Below, piece by piece: positions 24,509 to 25,700 of a DNA stretch of 25,700 nucleotides. The stretch spans positions 1 to 25,700 of the forward strand of contig DTUH01000300.1 of assembly GCA_012964265.1 (NCBI GenBank), read 5' to 3'. A model generated the notes under the pieces. It was not told where the DNA came from and did no database searches. It was given only the letters and a program-made list of their open reading frames with translations. Numbering within the stretch: position 1 is the stretch's first letter; each line of letters starts with the position of its first letter. Position numbers and translations under genes: made by a program. Origin of the DNA: Candidatus Lambdaproteobacteria bacterium (lineage in GTDB: Bacteria > SAR324 > NAC60-12).

Positions 24509-25090
24509 CTAGTTTAATTCTGAGCGCGAATGTACCACTTTATCCAGCAATCCGTATTCAAGTGCTTCTTCGGCAGTAAACCAATTATCTCGATCAAGTG
24601 CTTTTTTTATTTCCTCTTGGCTTTTGCCAGTTTGTTCGGCATATAACTTAACCAAATGATCCCGTGTTTTCAATATTTCGCGTGCCTGAATTTCACATTC
24701 TGAAGCCCTTCCCTGATACCCCATTAACAAAGGTTGATGAATCATTATTTTTGCCTGAGGCATAGCAAAACGCCTCCCTTTGTCTGCGGCCAAACTTAAA
24801 ATTGAGCCCATGCTGGCGGCAAATCCAGTCACAATGGTTGTGACTGGACAAGTGATAAATTTGAGCATATCAAAAATTGCAAAACCGGAAAATATTTCTC
24901 CACCTGGAGAATTGATAAAAACCGTGATCGGCATTTCCGGACCTTCCTGCTCCAGCAGTACCAATAGACTCAAAACTTTTGCGGATAATTTCGCGTCAAC
25001 CTGTTGGGAAATAACAACCGTTCTGGACTTGAGCAACTTGCTCGACATGCTGTCAAAATCATCAGTTTCTTCGTCTTTTTCTTTAATCAT
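24509..25090 (-). CDS. clpP: ClpP-family serine protease subunit, divergent
   Basis: Proteolytic subunit of the Clp chamber, 193 aa. The catalytic triad can be placed at S93 (GFAASMGS), H118 (IMIHQPL) and D168 (DRDNWFTAEEALEYGLLD). The oxyanion stretch INSPGGEIFSGFAIFD is intact. The start MIKEKDEETDDFDSMSSKLLKSRTVVIS and the sequence ISQQVDAKLSAKVLSLLVLLEQEGPEM depart from the usual LKxRIIFLGxxVDDxxANxIxAQLLFL. No tig, clpX or lon gene is adjacent, as is common for the main clpP. It may be a second ClpP with a different partner. AGGA lies eight bases before the ATG at 25090. Confidence 0.92.
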   Translation of the reverse strand: MIKEKDEETDDFDSMSSKLLKSRTVVISQQVDAKLSAKVLSLLVLLEQEGPEMPITVFINSPGGEIFSGFAIFDMLKFITCPVTTIVTGFAASMGSILSLAADKGRRFAMPQAKIMIHQPLLMGYQGRASECEIQAREILKTRDHLVKLYAEQTGKSQEEIKKALDRDNWFTAEEALEYGLLDKVVHSRSELN

Positions 25091-25376
25091 TTATTATTCC
25101 TGTGAAATTCTTTTAGATCATTTTATAATCATTTTCGCTTCATCCAAACTATGTGATGGAAAAAGCGTGTGCAAGTTTTTTGTTTGTTGAGCTTTTTATT
25201 GATCAAGTTTCAAGAGGCCATTGACAAGCACCTGAATCAAAACCTCAAGACAGAGTTTACAGTTGATAATATATCTTTAGTATACTGTTTTTATATTGTT
25301 TATTATAATATTTTCATTTTTTTCGTTTCTTTTTTATTCCAGTTCTATGCTTTTGAACAACTCTCTGTAAAAAATG
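25091..25376. other. AT-rich gap between recN and clpP
   Basis: A 286-base gap, very AT-rich from 25265 to 25350. No gene is supported; an apolar reading frame on the plus strand (25169-25408) runs into recN antisense and is dismissed. On the minus strand it must hold the clpP promoter. A fourth CTTGCA-type element is at 25154-25175. Confidence 0.5.
25154..25175 (-). promoter_or_regulatory. copy 4 of CTTGCA(A/C)A-N3-TTTTT element
   Basis: Minus-strand CTTGCACACGCTTTTTCC lies 64-85 bases upstream of the clpP start. It agrees with the other three copies at CTTGCA, at the A two positions later and at the five-T block, with C in place of the intervening A. Confidence 0.28.
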
Positions 25377-25700
25377 TTAGTCCGTTTTTTTTGTTTGAAA
25401 ATTGTTAAACATTTCATGAGCCAACTCCAAAGTTTGCACCGTAATTTCCTGCCCGCCTAACAAATCCGCAAGCGCCCGTATCCTCTCCTGCTTTTTTTTG
25501 AGAGGATTTATTATTGTGTAAGTTTCATTGTCTTGCAAATGCTTGCTGACCAAAAAGTGATGCTCTGCAAAAGCGACAATTTGCGGAAGATGCGTCACGC
25601 ATAAAGTCTGGTGACGCTCCCCCAAAGAGTGTAATTTTTTCCCTACTATTTCTGCAATCGCTCCGCTGATCCCTGTATCAATTTCATCAAAGATCAAAAT
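25377..25700 (-). CDS. recN: DNA repair protein RecN, C-terminal end (partial)
   Basis: SMC-like ATPase acting in double-strand-break repair; only the last ~107 residues lie in the window and the gene continues past 25700. The visible part starts ILIFDEIDTGISGAIAEIVGKKL, the Walker B and D-loop region of RecN. It continues HQTLCVTHLPQIVAFAEHHFLVSK, the H-loop region that is diagnostic of RecN rather than other SMC proteins. The protein ends in a short polar tail (EMFNNFQTKKTD). The clpP gene follows 286 bases downstream. Confidence 0.95.
   Translation of the reverse strand: MLIFDEIDTGISGAIAEIVGKKLHSLGERHQTLCVTHLPQIVAFAEHHFLVSKHLQDNETYTIINPLKKKQERIRALADLLGGQEITVQTLELAHEMFNNFQTKKTD

Noticed and set aside
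25169..25408. Apolar 79-codon plus-strand frame
   Set aside because: It starts with GTG, lies in very AT-rich DNA, has no ribosome binding site and runs into recN antisense. Apolarity follows from the T-rich strand.
1..25700. Excess of CTGCAG (about 20 copies)
   Set aside because: Leu-Gln codons CTG CAG on either strand give a simpler explanation, and the excess is much smaller than for TCCGGA.
1..25700. Search for tRNA, rRNA, CRISPR repeats, insertion-sequence ends or integrase genes
   Set aside because: Nothing resembling these was found. The HTH-array protein lacks any transposase catalytic domain.

Overview
The window is ordinary chromosomal DNA from a Gram-negative bacterium at roughly 40% G+C. 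Lipoproteins with lipoboxes, a secreted pitrilysin-type protease, frataxin (CyaY), Bpt-type N-end-rule transferase, MoaC, and a TopA ending in C-terminal repeats instead of zinc ribbons all point to a proteobacterium in the broad sense. The single-chain acetyl-CoA carboxylase and the FN3-type lipoprotein suggest a deltaproteobacterium-like or SAR324-like lineage. That placement is inference. I see no rRNA, tRNA, CRISPR array, insertion sequence or prophage.

Layout: (1) 1-1091: 5' end of a methylthioadenosine phosphorylase gene (minus), then two tandem paralogous small-protein genes (52 and 57 aa), then a regulatory gap. (2) 1092-2392 (+): a TrpC-like barrel with altered ligand-binding residues, followed by a stand-alone CheY-like response regulator. 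(3) 2413-12585 (-): a tightly packed probable operon, transcribed in the order TerB-like protein, GhrA-like dehydrogenase, FN3-type lipoprotein, TPR lipoprotein, 1527-aa fused acyl-CoA carboxylase, long-chain polyprenyl diphosphate synthase. The last two supply malonyl-CoA and the polyprenyl tail for quinones or lipid carriers. (4) 12827-13749: a protein of four tandem helix-turn-helix units and a small orphan gene, convergent with overlapping stops. (5) 13949-16984 (-): periplasmic M16 protease. (6) 17283-17606 (+): cyaY. (7) 17633-19880 (-): ftsZ-bpt-moaC; FtsZ stops at the end of its globular core. (8) 19881-21484 (+): a palindrome-rich regulatory region, a 49-aa membrane microprotein, a YbjN-like protein that starts with TTG, and ogt. 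(9) 21462-25700 (-): end of recN, clpP, topA and a glyoxalase-II-like hydrolase coupled to topA by a TAATG overlap.

The most unusual window-wide signal is the palindrome TCCGGA. By hand count it occurs about 46 times, mostly inside genes and in several codon frames, where base composition predicts about four. This resembles a highly iterated palindrome such as cyanobacterial HIP1. Other points of interest are the duplicated small proteins, the carboxylase domain order (AccA-like, unknown middle, AccD-like, biotin carboxylase, biotin carrier), the substituted TrpC active site, the tail-less FtsZ, and a recurrent CTTGCA(A/C)A-N3-TTTTT element upstream of several minus-strand genes. Shine-Dalgarno use is mixed: several clear housekeeping genes have no obvious one, while the small-protein genes usually have a good one.
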